The notes under the pieces: model-generated | Databases searched by the model: none | What the model was told of the DNA's origin: nothing | What the model saw: the letters and a program-made list of their open reading frames with translations, nothing else | Origin: Chitinophagaceae bacterium | Lineage (GTDB): Bacteria > Bacteroidota > Bacteroidia > Chitinophagales > Chitinophagaceae | DNA length: 9,071 bases | Assembly: GCA_025362915.1 (NCBI GenBank) | Contig: JANYEU010000022.1 | Coordinates: 1 to 9,071, forward strand | Direction: 5' to 3' | In this document: one piece after another, positions 1-5,939 of the stretch | Layout of the letters: every line of letters begins with the position of its first letter | Position numbering within the stretch: the first letter of the stretch is position 1 | Made by a program: the position numbers and the translations under genes

Positions 1-177
1 GGTATGAAAAGCAGGAATAAGGGGCCTTGATGACAAGGAAAAACAGGAATAAAACAAAGGGTGAAAACAAGAAGCAGTAGTAAAAAACAAAGCTGTATCC
101 TTGCATAAGTAATAACCCAAATTACAGTAAACAAATATTAATATTAACACCAAAAACTGTCAAGTAATTTCAGGAGG
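1..177. other. Gene-free left edge, purine-rich then AT-rich
   Basis: No convincing coding sequence is seen here. Roughly the first 90 bases are strongly purine-rich on the + strand and carry a loosely repeated word: CAGGAATAA at 12-20 and 44-52, and the degenerate CAGTAGTAA at 75-83, about 32 bases apart. Around 134-145 there is a 12-bp palindrome, AATATTAATATT, in an AT-rich stretch. Short open frames run off the left edge but close within about 10 codons, so the 3' tip of an upstream gene cannot be excluded. An AGGAGG at 172-177 resembles a Shine-Dalgarno sequence but has no start codon at suitable spacing. Confidence 0.4.
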
Positions 178-391
178 GGTCAAAGTTTTTACAAAAGGAT
201 GCCAAGTTTATCAAAAACTCATCCATGTTCTCCTACACAGTTAACTGTTTTGCCAAAACTCACCCATGTTTCTTGTAAACAGTTAACTGTTTATCAAAAA
301 CTCACCTGTGTTTCTCGTAAACAGTTAACTGTTTGTCCAAAACTCACCCATGTTTTGCATAAACTTGGTTACCTTTTGTAAAAACATGACC
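178..391. repeat. Long imperfect inverted repeat (about 40-bp arms) enclosing a tandem array
   Basis: The arms are 178-218 and 352-391. Read inward, the paired blocks are GGTCA (178-182) with TGACC (387-391), GTTTTTACAAAAGG (185-198) with its exact 14-base reverse complement (372-385), CCAAGTTTAT (202-211) with ATAAACTTGG (359-368), and AAAAC (214-218) with GTTTT (352-356). That is about 34 base pairs with small internal loops. The 133-bp interior is made of 42-bp tandem units that each contain a palindrome. As single-stranded DNA or RNA this could fold into one large branched hairpin. No transposase and no flanking target-site duplication were seen. It lies about 110 bp upstream of fabD. A MITE-like element, a structured RNA or a replication/recombination hairpin are all possible; none is shown. 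Confidence 0.75.
212..356 (+). repeat. 42-bp tandem repeat, three palindromic cores
   Basis: The core CAGTTAACTGTT occurs at 238-249, 280-291 and 322-333, exactly 42 bases apart. In the second and third units it is widened to the 16-base perfect palindrome AAACAGTTAACTGTTT (277-292 and 319-334). Between and around the cores lie four copies of a conserved linker of the type CAAAACTCACCCATGTTT, differing at a few positions. A fifth, diverged linker appears inverted at 381-408. Because 42 is divisible by three, one frame stays open through the array (199-381) and would give a 14-residue peptide repeat. I regard the array as non-coding: there is no well-placed ribosome binding site, and the putative start and stop both fall in the arms of the inverted repeat. 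Confidence 0.8.
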
Positions 392-424
392 AAGGTGTGG
401 TTTTGGCAGTAAAAAGCCTCTTTT

Positions 425-459
425 CTTTTAACATTCGACGCTCAACCTTCGACTAAAGT
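425..459. repeat. Short heptamer run upstream of fabD
   Basis: Seven-base words follow one another in phase: CTTTTAA (425), CATTCGA (432), CGCTCAA (439), CCTTCGA (446) and CTAAAGT (453). The three central words share C--TC-A. The TTCG inside the word at 446 lies 21 bases before the fabD -7 element and could act as its -33 element, so the repeat may contribute to the promoter. The run is short and degenerate, so chance is not excluded. Confidence 0.4.
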
Positions 460-480
460 AATCCCAACTCCTTAGATTTG
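448..480 (+). promoter_or_regulatory. Bacteroidota-type promoter of fabD
   Basis: TAGATTTG at 473-480 matches the Bacteroidota -7 consensus TAnnTTTG exactly. TTCG at 448-451, a 3 of 4 match to the -33 TTTG, sits 21 bases upstream, within the usual spacing. Transcription would start near 487, giving a leader of about 15 bases before the ATG at 502. The TTG at 478-480 lies inside the -7 element and so cannot be the translation start. No operator or riboswitch is recognised. Confidence 0.55.
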
Positions 481-501
481 CCGATTGTAAACAGAACGAT
501 T

Positions 502-1392
502 ATGAGTAAACATGCTTTCATATTTCCTGGTCAGGGATCTCAATTTAGTGGTATGGGAAAGAACCTGTACGAAACCAATGAAGCCGCAAAGGCACTGTTT
601 GAAAAGGCAAATGATATATTGGGTTTTAGAATCAGCGATATGATGTTTTCTGGTACTGACGAACAATTAAAACAAACCAACGTAACCCAACCCGCCATTT
701 TTATTCATTCAGTAATTGCTTTTAAAACATTAGCGGAAGCAAAACCAGATATGGTGGCAGGGCATTCGCTAGGAGAGTTTTCTGCGCTGGTGGCTAATGG
801 CACGCTAACCTTTGAAGATGCATTAAAGTTGGTAAGCATTCGTGCAAATGCCATGCAAAAGGCTTGCGAAATAAAACCCGGCGGCATGGCGGCAGTGTTG
901 GCATTGGCAGATGATATTGTGGAAAGGATATGTGCAGAAATAAAAGCCGAAACAGGCGAAGTGGTGGTGGCAGCAAACTATAATTGCCCCGGACAATTGG
1001 TGATTAGTGGTAGTGTGGAAGGTATAAATATTGCTTGCGAAAGAATGAAGGCTGCAGGTGCCAAGCGTGCATTGGTATTACCGGTGGGAGGTGCATTTCA
1101 TAGTCCATTGATGGCTAGTGCTAAAGATAAATTAGCGGCAGCAATAGCCAATACAACATTCAATACGCCTAATTGCCCCGTGTATCAAAATGTGGTTGCC
1201 AAGGCAGTGACAGACCCAACAGAGATAAAACAAAATTTGGAAGCACAACTTACCGGTGCAGTCCGCTGGACACAATCGGTGGAGGCAATGGTGGCAGATG
1301 GCGCAATAAACTTTACAGAAGTGGGTCCAGGAAAGGTATTGCAAGGATTGGTGCAAAAGATTTACAGGGAAGCGGTGATTGTTAGTTACTAG
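502..1392 (+). CDS. fabD: Malonyl-CoA:acyl carrier protein transacylase FabD
   Basis: This cytoplasmic enzyme moves malonyl from malonyl-CoA to acyl carrier protein, supplying the extender unit for type II fatty-acid synthesis. The 296-residue protein is close to the usual length of about 300-310. It opens with the FPGQGSQ motif (8-14, with Gln11 at the oxyanion hole). It carries GHSLG at 87-91 with nucleophile Ser89, Arg114 for the malonyl carboxylate, NCPGQLVISG at 161-170, and GGAFHSPLM at 196-204 with catalytic His200. The C-terminal TEVGPGKVLQGL (272-283) is also typical. The ATG at 502 is preferred over the in-frame TTG at 478, because the latter lies within the promoter and MSKHAFIFPGQG is the normal family start. 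No Shine-Dalgarno sequence is seen, as is common in this phylum. The last residues (Ser-Tyr) and the TAG stop lie inside a heptamer repeat, so the natural C-terminus may have been altered. It is not obviously in a fab cluster here. Confidence 0.96.
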   Translation: MSKHAFIFPGQGSQFSGMGKNLYETNEAAKALFEKANDILGFRISDMMFSGTDEQLKQTNVTQPAIFIHSVIAFKTLAEAKPDMVAGHSLGEFSALVANGTLTFEDALKLVSIRANAMQKACEIKPGGMAAVLALADDIVERICAEIKAETGEVVVAANYNCPGQLVISGSVEGINIACERMKAAGAKRALVLPVGGAFHSPLMASAKDKLAAAIANTTFNTPNCPVYQNVVAKAVTDPTEIKQNLEAQLTGAVRWTQSVEAMVADGAINFTEVGPGKVLQGLVQKIYREAVIVSY

Positions 1393-1426
1393 TTTCAGGT
1401 TTCAGAATACAAGTTACTGGTAACTT
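1384..1426 (+). repeat. Heptamer run overlapping the fabD stop codon
   Basis: Seven-base words run in phase: AGTTACT (1384), AGTTTCA (1391), GGTTTCA (1398), GAATACA (1405), AGTTACT (1412) and GGTAACT (1419). The fabD stop TAG (1390-1392) spans the first two words. The last two words also form the inverted repeat AAGTTAC/GTAACTT (1411-1417 and 1420-1426). It lacks a following T-run, so it is not a convincing intrinsic terminator. Confidence 0.6.
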
Positions 1427-1453
1427 TAACCCCTATTTTAAACACTTCTCCGT

Positions 1454-1461
1454 TAAATTTG
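1454..1461 (+). promoter_or_regulatory. -7 promoter element of the PurF-like gene
   Basis: TAAATTTG matches TAnnTTTG exactly. A start of transcription near 1468 gives a leader of about 40 bases before the ATG at 1509 and would leave the upstream GTG at 1473 almost at the 5' end of the message. No good -33 TTTG is found at the expected distance. It suggests that this gene can be transcribed independently of fabD. Confidence 0.5.
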
Positions 1462-1508
1462 CAGCTTTAATAGTGTCGGTTTGTACCGAAAACAATACTT
1501 CTCTACCA

Positions 1509-3356
1509 ATGAGCGATGAAATAAAACACGAATGTGGTCTTGCTTACATAAGACTCCGAAAACCTTTCTCTTATTACCTACAAAAGCACGGAACAGTAAT
1601 GTATGGCCTCAATAAGCTGTACCTACTGATGGAAAAACAACATAACCGCGGGCAGGATGGTGCTGGTATTGCTGCGGTGAAACTGAATGTAGAGGCAGGT
1701 TATCCTTATTTATCGCGACTGAGAAGCAATGCCACGCAACCCATTGTAGATATATTCAGCAAGGTAAATGGTGAGGTGCAGGAACTGGCAAAATACCAAC
1801 CGGATATAATGAAACATCCCGGGTTAATGAAGGGGCATGTGCCTTATTTGGGCGAGTTGTTGCTTGGTCATTTGAGATACGGCACGCAGGGACGGAATAG
1901 TGTGGATTTCTGTCATCCTTTCATTAAAAGGGATACACAACCAGGTAGAAATTTGGCATTGGCAGGCAACTTTAACTTGGTAAATACCGATGAACTATAC
2001 GAATCATTAAACATTACGCCAGGAGAATTTCAAAAGCAAAGCGATCTGGCAGCCATGATGGAAGTTATACATAGTTTTCTGATTAAAGCCGATGCGGAAG
2101 CCCCTAATAATGCAGCTTTGTCTGAAGTATTACAGAAATCTATCCCTCTTTTTGATGGTGGCTTCACTGTAGGAGGGCTTATTGGTAATGGAGATAGTTT
2201 CATTTTTAGGGATGCACATGGCATTCGTCCTGCGTATTATTATATCAATGATGAGGTGATTGTTGCAGCAAGCGAAAGAGCCTCTATCCGTACCACTTTT
2301 AACGTGGGTGAGAATGAAGTGGAGGAATTGATGCCCGGAACGGCACTTTTGGTGGATAGTGAAGGCAATTATAGGATAGAACAGATAGTGCCGGCTAAAG
2401 AACGTAGGGCTTGCAGTTTTGAACGCATCTATTTTAGCCGTGGTAGTGATGAAAAAATATATCGCGAGCGGATTGCACTCGGTTATCACCTTAGCAAAAG
2501 GGTATTGGAGAGTATTAGTTATGATTTGAAGAATGCTATCTTCTCTTATATCCCCAATACTGCCGAAGTGGCCTTTTACGGTTTGGTAAAAGGAATGGAA
2601 GATTATCTTAACCAAATTAAGGTAAAAAGAATACTTAGCTGGGGCAATGATATTACCGAGGAAAAGTTGCAGGAGATGATTACCCGCAAGATCAGGCAGG
2701 AAAAGATAGCCATTAAGGATGTAAAAATCCGCACGTTCATCACACAGGATAGTAGCCGTAACGAAATGGTGCAGCACGTGTACGACATTACTTACGGAAC
2801 AGTACGCAATCATGAGGATACGTTGATTGTGATAGACGATAGCATTGTGCGCGGTACAACCTTGAAGGAAAGTATTGTGAGAATGCTTGCCCGATTGAAA
2901 CCTAAAAAGATTATTGTGGTTTCGTCTGCGCCGCAAATTCGTTATCCTGATTGTTATGGGATAGATATGAGCAAAATGGGCGACTTTATCGCTTTCCGTG
3001 CTGCAATAGAATTATTGACAGATCGGGGAATGGAAAGTGTGCTTACCGATGTTCAAAACAAATTAAAGGAACTGGAAAAGGCTAATCTATTGCATACCGA
3101 AAACTTGGTTAGGCTGGTTTATAAACCATTTACTACGGAAGAAATTTCTGATAAGATAGCCCAATTGATTACGCCGGAAGGCATCACTTTTCCAGTGGAA
3201 GTTATTTATCAAACCATTGAAGACCTTCATGATAGTTGCCCTACCAATACGGGCGATTGGTATTTTACTGGAAACTATCCTACACCCGGCGGCAACCGTG
3301 TGTGCAACAAAGCTTTCCTTAACTACATGGAAGGTAAGAATGTAAGAGGATATTAA
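1509..3356 (+). CDS. purF: PurF-like amidophosphoribosyltransferase, long Bacteroidota form
   Basis: The family makes 5-phosphoribosylamine from PRPP and glutamine, the first committed step of purine synthesis, in the cytoplasm. The protein has 615 residues, against about 470-510 for classical PurF. The N-terminal Ntn glutaminase domain shows Cys9 (HECGLAYIR, presumed nucleophile after propeptide removal), NRGQDGAGIA at 46-55, GHLRYGTQG at 120-128 and AGNFNLVN at 152-159, where classical PurF has HNGNLVN. Ser-Phe-Glu-Arg (303-306) and Tyr-Phe-Ser-Arg (308-311) open the phosphoribosyltransferase half. Its PRPP loop VIDDSIVRGTT (441-451) is canonical. Extra length lies mainly between Cys9 and the HLRYGT motif and in a C-terminal tail after about 520, which includes WYFTGNYPTPGGNR (584-597). 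ATG 1509 is chosen over GTG 1473 because it keeps the short propeptide and lies well after the promoter. A long PurF-like paralogue beside a classical PurF elsewhere in the genome is possible, so its exact role is inferred. Confidence 0.88.
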   Translation: MSDEIKHECGLAYIRLRKPFSYYLQKHGTVMYGLNKLYLLMEKQHNRGQDGAGIAAVKLNVEAGYPYLSRLRSNATQPIVDIFSKVNGEVQELAKYQPDIMKHPGLMKGHVPYLGELLLGHLRYGTQGRNSVDFCHPFIKRDTQPGRNLALAGNFNLVNTDELYESLNITPGEFQKQSDLAAMMEVIHSFLIKADAEAPNNAALSEVLQKSIPLFDGGFTVGGLIGNGDSFIFRDAHGIRPAYYYINDEVIVAASERASIRTTFNVGENEVEELMPGTALLVDSEGNYRIEQIVPAKERRACSFERIYFSRGSDEKIYRERIALGYHLSKRVLESISYDLKNAIFSYIPNTAEVAFYGLVKGMEDYLNQIKVKRILSWGNDITEEKLQEMITRKIRQEKIAIKDVKIRTFITQDSSRNEMVQHVYDITYGTVRNHEDTLIVIDDSIVRGTTLKESIVRMLARLKPKKIIVVSSAPQIRYPDCYGIDMSKMGDFIAFRAAIELLTDRGMESVLTDVQNKLKELEKANLLHTENLVRLVYKPFTTEEISDKIAQLITPEGITFPVEVIYQTIEDLHDSCPTNTGDWYFTGNYPTPGGNRVCNKAFLNYMEGKNVRGY

Positions 3357-3391
3357 GTAAGTATTACAATACCCACGCGCCATATACACGT

Positions 3392-3426
3392 AAGGCAATC
3401 CCAATGGGGTTGCTTTATTTTTTATA
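3392..3426 (+). terminator. Intrinsic terminator after the PurF-like gene
   Basis: GCAATCCC (3395-3402), loop AAT, then GGGGTTGC (3406-3413) forms an 8-bp stem with one G-T pair, extendable by AAG/TTT. It is followed directly by the T-rich tract TTTATTTTTT (3414-3423). It starts 36 bases after the stop codon and separates this gene from the downstream oxidoreductase. Confidence 0.85.
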
Positions 3427-3444
3427 CTACTGGGAGTTTTTATT

Positions 3445-3464
3445 AGATGCATTGTAATGCGTCT
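3445..3464. repeat. Short palindrome, possible dispersed intergenic repeat
   Basis: AGATGCATT and AATGCGTCT form a 9-bp stem (with one T-G pair) around a 2-base centre. It lies 19 bases after the terminator T-tract and about 70 bp before the next gene. GACGCATT-type palindromes are, to my recollection, dispersed between genes in several bacteria, but no second copy occurs in this window. A weak -7-like TATTTTCG follows at 3478-3485. Confidence 0.4.
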
Positions 3465-3536
3465 CTATGTTTTACCTTATTTTCGGAACTTCTATTTCAA
3501 CAGCTCATTAAGGAGAAGTAGATTAAAGTTGACTTT

Positions 3537-4772
3537 ATGGTTACAGAAAAATTACAGTCTGTTGTGTGCATTATAGGTGCTGGACCCGCAGGTTCAAGCA
3601 CGTCTATCTTTTTGAGCAAGTTAGGTATTAAACATATCATTATTGATGCAGCAAGTTTTCCTAGAAATAAGGTTTGCGGTGATGGACTGGATATGAAATC
3701 TATCAGGATGCTGAATCAGATAGACCCCAATATCTTTCAAAATGAAATTCTAAAAGACCCAAGCTTTACACCTTGTAATGGGGTGAGGCTTATTCATCCG
3801 TCCGGCAAGAATAGGGACTATGTAATTGATAAAACAAAGGTCAAAGCGCACTATCATCCTTTTTATGTGAGCAAAAGAATGGACTTCGATCACTTTCTAG
3901 TGAAAAAGATAGATAAAACCTTTGCCAACCTACTTCTTGAAACCAAGGCCAAGACAATAGAGAAAACAACTGATGGCTGGAAGATTATTGCAGAAAATAA
4001 AAACGTGGAGTTTGAGATAACCTGTAAACTACTGGTCGGTGCCGATGGCGACCACTCGATATTATTGAGGCATTTAGGGGAAAGAAAAATAAATAGAAAG
4101 CATTATGCGGGTTCGGTTCGTCAGTATTTTAAAGACGTTGAAGGCACTCATTCAGAAAACTTGCTGGAGTTTTATTTCCCGCCAAAGTATCCCTTTTCCT
4201 ATTTCTGGATTTTTCCATTGCCTAATGGCGAAGTGAATGTAGGCTACATAATGGTGAGTAAATATGCTTCGGAAAACAACCATAATATCCGGAAAATATT
4301 TACAGAACTAATCACTACCGACCCAATCTTGCAACATCGCTTTGCCAATGCAACACCTGTTGGTGAAGTTGAAGGCTGGGGGCTTCCATTGGCCTCATTG
4401 GAAAGGAAGGCTTATGGCGATGGTTGGCTCTTGGTGGGTGATGCCGCATCGGTTATTTCCCCAACCAGTGGCGAGGGTATAGGAAACGCCATGTTTAGTG
4501 GTTATGTTGCTGCAGAATTTATTGCAAAAGCCATCAGGCAGGATAGTTTTGAAGAAAATGTTTTTATAAACTACCAAAGGGAACTGTATAGGCAGTTTCA
4601 AGAGGAGATAGACCGCTACAACAAATACATAGATAAAAAACCGGCGGTAAGCAACTGGCTCATCAATACCTTGATAATGGACAACTTTATTATTCAGAAG
4701 CTTTACAAAAGGTCTATGCAGAAATGGATGGAAACAGCCTACGAAAAACGTATAAAAGTGACGCTGGATTAA
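3537..4772 (+). CDS. FAD-dependent oxidoreductase, geranylgeranyl reductase family
   Basis: The 411-residue protein is a flavoprotein of the group that includes geranylgeranyl reductases and p-hydroxybenzoate-hydroxylase-fold monooxygenases. It has an FAD-binding Rossmann motif GAGPAG (14-19) and the family signature FPRNKVCGDGL (41-51). It also has GADG (168-171) and GDAASVISPTSGEG (301-314), which contacts the FAD ribityl/pyrophosphate. A Trp/Phe-rich segment around 212-226 suits a hydrophobic substrate. The C-terminal 340-405 region is helical and basic, with no clear membrane span. Members reduce or oxidise isoprenoid or other lipid-like molecules; the substrate here cannot be told. ATG 3537 gives a normal N-terminus. 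AAGGAG at 3510-3515 is too far upstream to serve this ATG; it would suit only a non-standard ATT at 3522. Its stop is 5 bp from that of the convergent small gene. Confidence 0.85.
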   Translation: MVTEKLQSVVCIIGAGPAGSSTSIFLSKLGIKHIIIDAASFPRNKVCGDGLDMKSIRMLNQIDPNIFQNEILKDPSFTPCNGVRLIHPSGKNRDYVIDKTKVKAHYHPFYVSKRMDFDHFLVKKIDKTFANLLLETKAKTIEKTTDGWKIIAENKNVEFEITCKLLVGADGDHSILLRHLGERKINRKHYAGSVRQYFKDVEGTHSENLLEFYFPPKYPFSYFWIFPLPNGEVNVGYIMVSKYASENNHNIRKIFTELITTDPILQHRFANATPVGEVEGWGLPLASLERKAYGDGWLLVGDAASVISPTSGEGIGNAMFSGYVAAEFIAKAIRQDSFEENVFINYQRELYRQFQEEIDRYNKYIDKKPAVSNWLINTLIMDNFIIQKLYKRSMQKWMETAYEKRIKVTLD

Positions 4773-4777
4773 TGGGT

Positions 4778-5011
4778 TTACCCTTCTTCCTTCATGATTT
4801 CTTTTTCCCTTCTCCACCATCTCCAACCGATATAGCCCATTATGGCCAACGGGGCGAACATGAGATATAAGATACCCGCATTTAATGAATGCGCAGGCCC
4901 TTCGCCCAGTTGGGATGCCGTTTTGGTACAGATACTACACTGCGAAAACGCAGATTGTACCATACAAAGAAGGGTTATGATGGATAAAAGATAACGTTTA
5001 ATTGTATTCAC
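4778..5011 (-). CDS. Small CxxC membrane protein, function unknown
   Basis: The 77-residue protein begins with a basic N-terminus and a hydrophobic segment (about 6-23, ending SAFSQ), which looks like a signal peptide with cleavage near 23/24 or an uncleaved anchor. Next comes CSIC (25-28), a CxxC pair expected in the periplasm, then TASQLGEGPAHSLNAGI. A second membrane span (about 45-64) is followed by a basic tail, RWWRREKE, expected in the cytoplasm. The two cysteines could bind metal or haem or form a disulfide; none is shown. I believe similar short proteins exist in other Bacteroidota, but no function is known to me. The start is GTG at 5011: an in-frame TAA lies four codons upstream and no ATG precedes the hydrophobic segment. 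The gene converges on the oxidoreductase with a 5-bp gap, with no terminator visible between them. Confidence 0.75.
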   Translation of the reverse strand: MNTIKRYLLSIITLLCMVQSAFSQCSICTKTASQLGEGPAHSLNAGILYLMFAPLAIMGYIGWRWWRREKEIMKEEG

Positions 5012-5113
5012 GAGAAATAGTTAAGTAAAAAAAGAAAATAGTTAAAGTTAAAACATGAAAGTCCAAAGTAAAGAACAATTGTTGATACAAAAAGTTAATG
5101 CAACGGCTTTTCT

Positions 5114-5148
5114 AAATACTTACGACTTACGACTCTCAACTTTCAACT
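5114..5148 (-). repeat. AGT-led heptamer run overlapping the plsC stop codon
   Basis: Read on the - strand, five seven-base words follow without gaps: AGTTGAA (5148-5142), AGTTGAG (5141-5135), AGTCGTA (5134-5128), AGTCGTA (5127-5121) and AGTATTT (5120-5114). Two are identical and all begin with AGT. The first supplies the final Ser codon and the TGA stop of the acyltransferase gene. The rest of the 131-bp gap to 5012 is AT-rich, with a 10-bp palindrome AACAATTGTT at 5074-5083, and holds no gene that I can support. Confidence 0.7.
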
Positions 5149-5913
5149 GTTGTTTACATAAAATTCTACCATTGTATTGTATACTTTTTCCTTCAAAGCC
5201 TCGATGGTCATATCGCCAGGCTCTACTGGTGGCAAAAAGTGCATCTCCAAGCGCGCTGGTAATAGAAAAAATGTTTCATGTATTGGGCAGGCCTTTGCTG
5301 AACCGATGATTACGCAGGGAATAATGGGCGTTTTGGTATCCCTTGATAACTTAAATGCCCCATCCTGAAACTTTGCCATAGGCTTATCAGTCTTATTCCT
5401 TGTCCCTTCTGGGAAAATACACATGTGGAAACCTTTTTTAAGTGATGCCTTCATCAAATCGAAACTCTTTTTACGGCTCGCCACACTATCCCTATTCACC
5501 AATACAGAACCACGTGCATAGTACCAACCAAAAATGGGCACCTTCGTAAAGGTATCCTTGGCAATAGTCTGGTTTGGACCAGGAACAAACGGACATAGCA
5601 ACGGAACATCAAGCATGGCATTGTGGTTTGCCGTAACTATATAGGTATTGCCTTTTTTGAAATTCTCCTTACCGTAAACCTTCAGTGGAGACAGTACCAA
5701 ATAGAGCCAAGTTGTGTTCCACCATTTAGAAATAAGGATAAACCACCACATTCCCTTTGGATCTTTTACCAATTTGGTTGCCATGCAAGGCAAAAAGATA
5801 ATAAGGAAGGTTATAACAAAGGTTGTTACTCCCCATAATGCCCAGATACGTGCAAAAATGACCGTAAGCAGATTGTATTTAGGTCTTTTTATTTTAGCAG
5901 TTTCTTCATTCAT
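5143..5913 (-). CDS. plsC: Lysophospholipid acyltransferase (PlsC family)
   Basis: The 256-residue enzyme belongs to the PlsC/LPLAT superfamily, which transfers an acyl chain to lysophosphatidic acid or a related acceptor at the inner face of the cytoplasmic membrane. An N-terminal hydrophobic segment (about 19-42) anchors it. The acyltransferase domain shows the catalytic NHxxxxD motif as NHNAMLD (96-102, His97 and Asp102), the block ARGSVLVNRD (133-142), and FPEGTRN (167-173) for acceptor phosphate binding. FQDGAFKLS (182-190) and IPCVI (198-202) follow as in relatives. The ATG at 5913 (MNEETAKIKRP) is preferred to the longer frame from 5958, whose first 15 codons run through a repeat. Length fits the family at about 240-260. 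Specificity for the sn-2 position of lysophosphatidate is likely but not proven by sequence, as lyso-ornithine-lipid acyltransferases share these motifs. The last codon and stop lie in a heptamer run. Confidence 0.9.
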   Translation of the reverse strand: MNEETAKIKRPKYNLLTVIFARIWALWGVTTFVITFLIIFLPCMATKLVKDPKGMWWFILISKWWNTTWLYLVLSPLKVYGKENFKKGNTYIVTANHNAMLDVPLLCPFVPGPNQTIAKDTFTKVPIFGWYYARGSVLVNRDSVASRKKSFDLMKASLKKGFHMCIFPEGTRNKTDKPMAKFQDGAFKLSRDTKTPIIPCVIIGSAKACPIHETFFLLPARLEMHFLPPVEPGDMTIEALKEKVYNTMVEFYVNNS

Positions 5914-5939
5914 AATATTACTTTTCTTAATAAAAAAAA

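Noticed and set aside
238..333. Possible CRISPR array
   Set aside because: Both the palindromic core and the linkers are conserved, so there are no unique spacers; there are only three units and no cas genes nearby.
199..381. Open frame for a 60-residue peptide with 14-residue repeats
   Set aside because: The frame stays open because the repeat period is divisible by three. Start and stop lie in the arms of the inverted repeat, the AGGAGG is about 21 bases from the ATG, and the peptide resembles nothing known.
178..391. Insertion sequence or intact MITE
   Set aside because: There is no transposase and no direct target-site duplication; the flanking GGTCA/TGACC is inverted and so extends the arms.
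478..501. TTG start for fabD
   Set aside because: The codon overlaps the -7 promoter element, and the added residues MPIVNRTI are not typical of FabD.
1411..1426. AAGTTAC/GTAACTT hairpin as a fabD terminator
   Set aside because: The stem is AT-rich with a 2-4 base loop and no T-run follows; it is better explained as part of the heptamer run.
1473..1508. GTG start for the PurF-like gene
   Set aside because: It would lie about 5 bases from the inferred transcript start and would put 20 residues before the nucleophile cysteine; ATG 1509 leaves 8.
2130..2936. 268-residue open frame on the - strand
   Set aside because: It is fully antisense to the PurF-like gene, whose motifs are intact across it; the product has no recognisable domain.
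3087..3452. 121-residue open frame on the - strand
   Set aside because: It is antisense to the PurF tail and its terminator, with no domain or start signal.
4395..4826. 143-residue open frame on the - strand
   Set aside because: It overlaps the conserved FAD motif of the oxidoreductase and the real CxxC gene in another frame.
5055..5309. 84-residue open frame on the + strand
   Set aside because: It is built from the heptamer repeat and the antisense of plsC.
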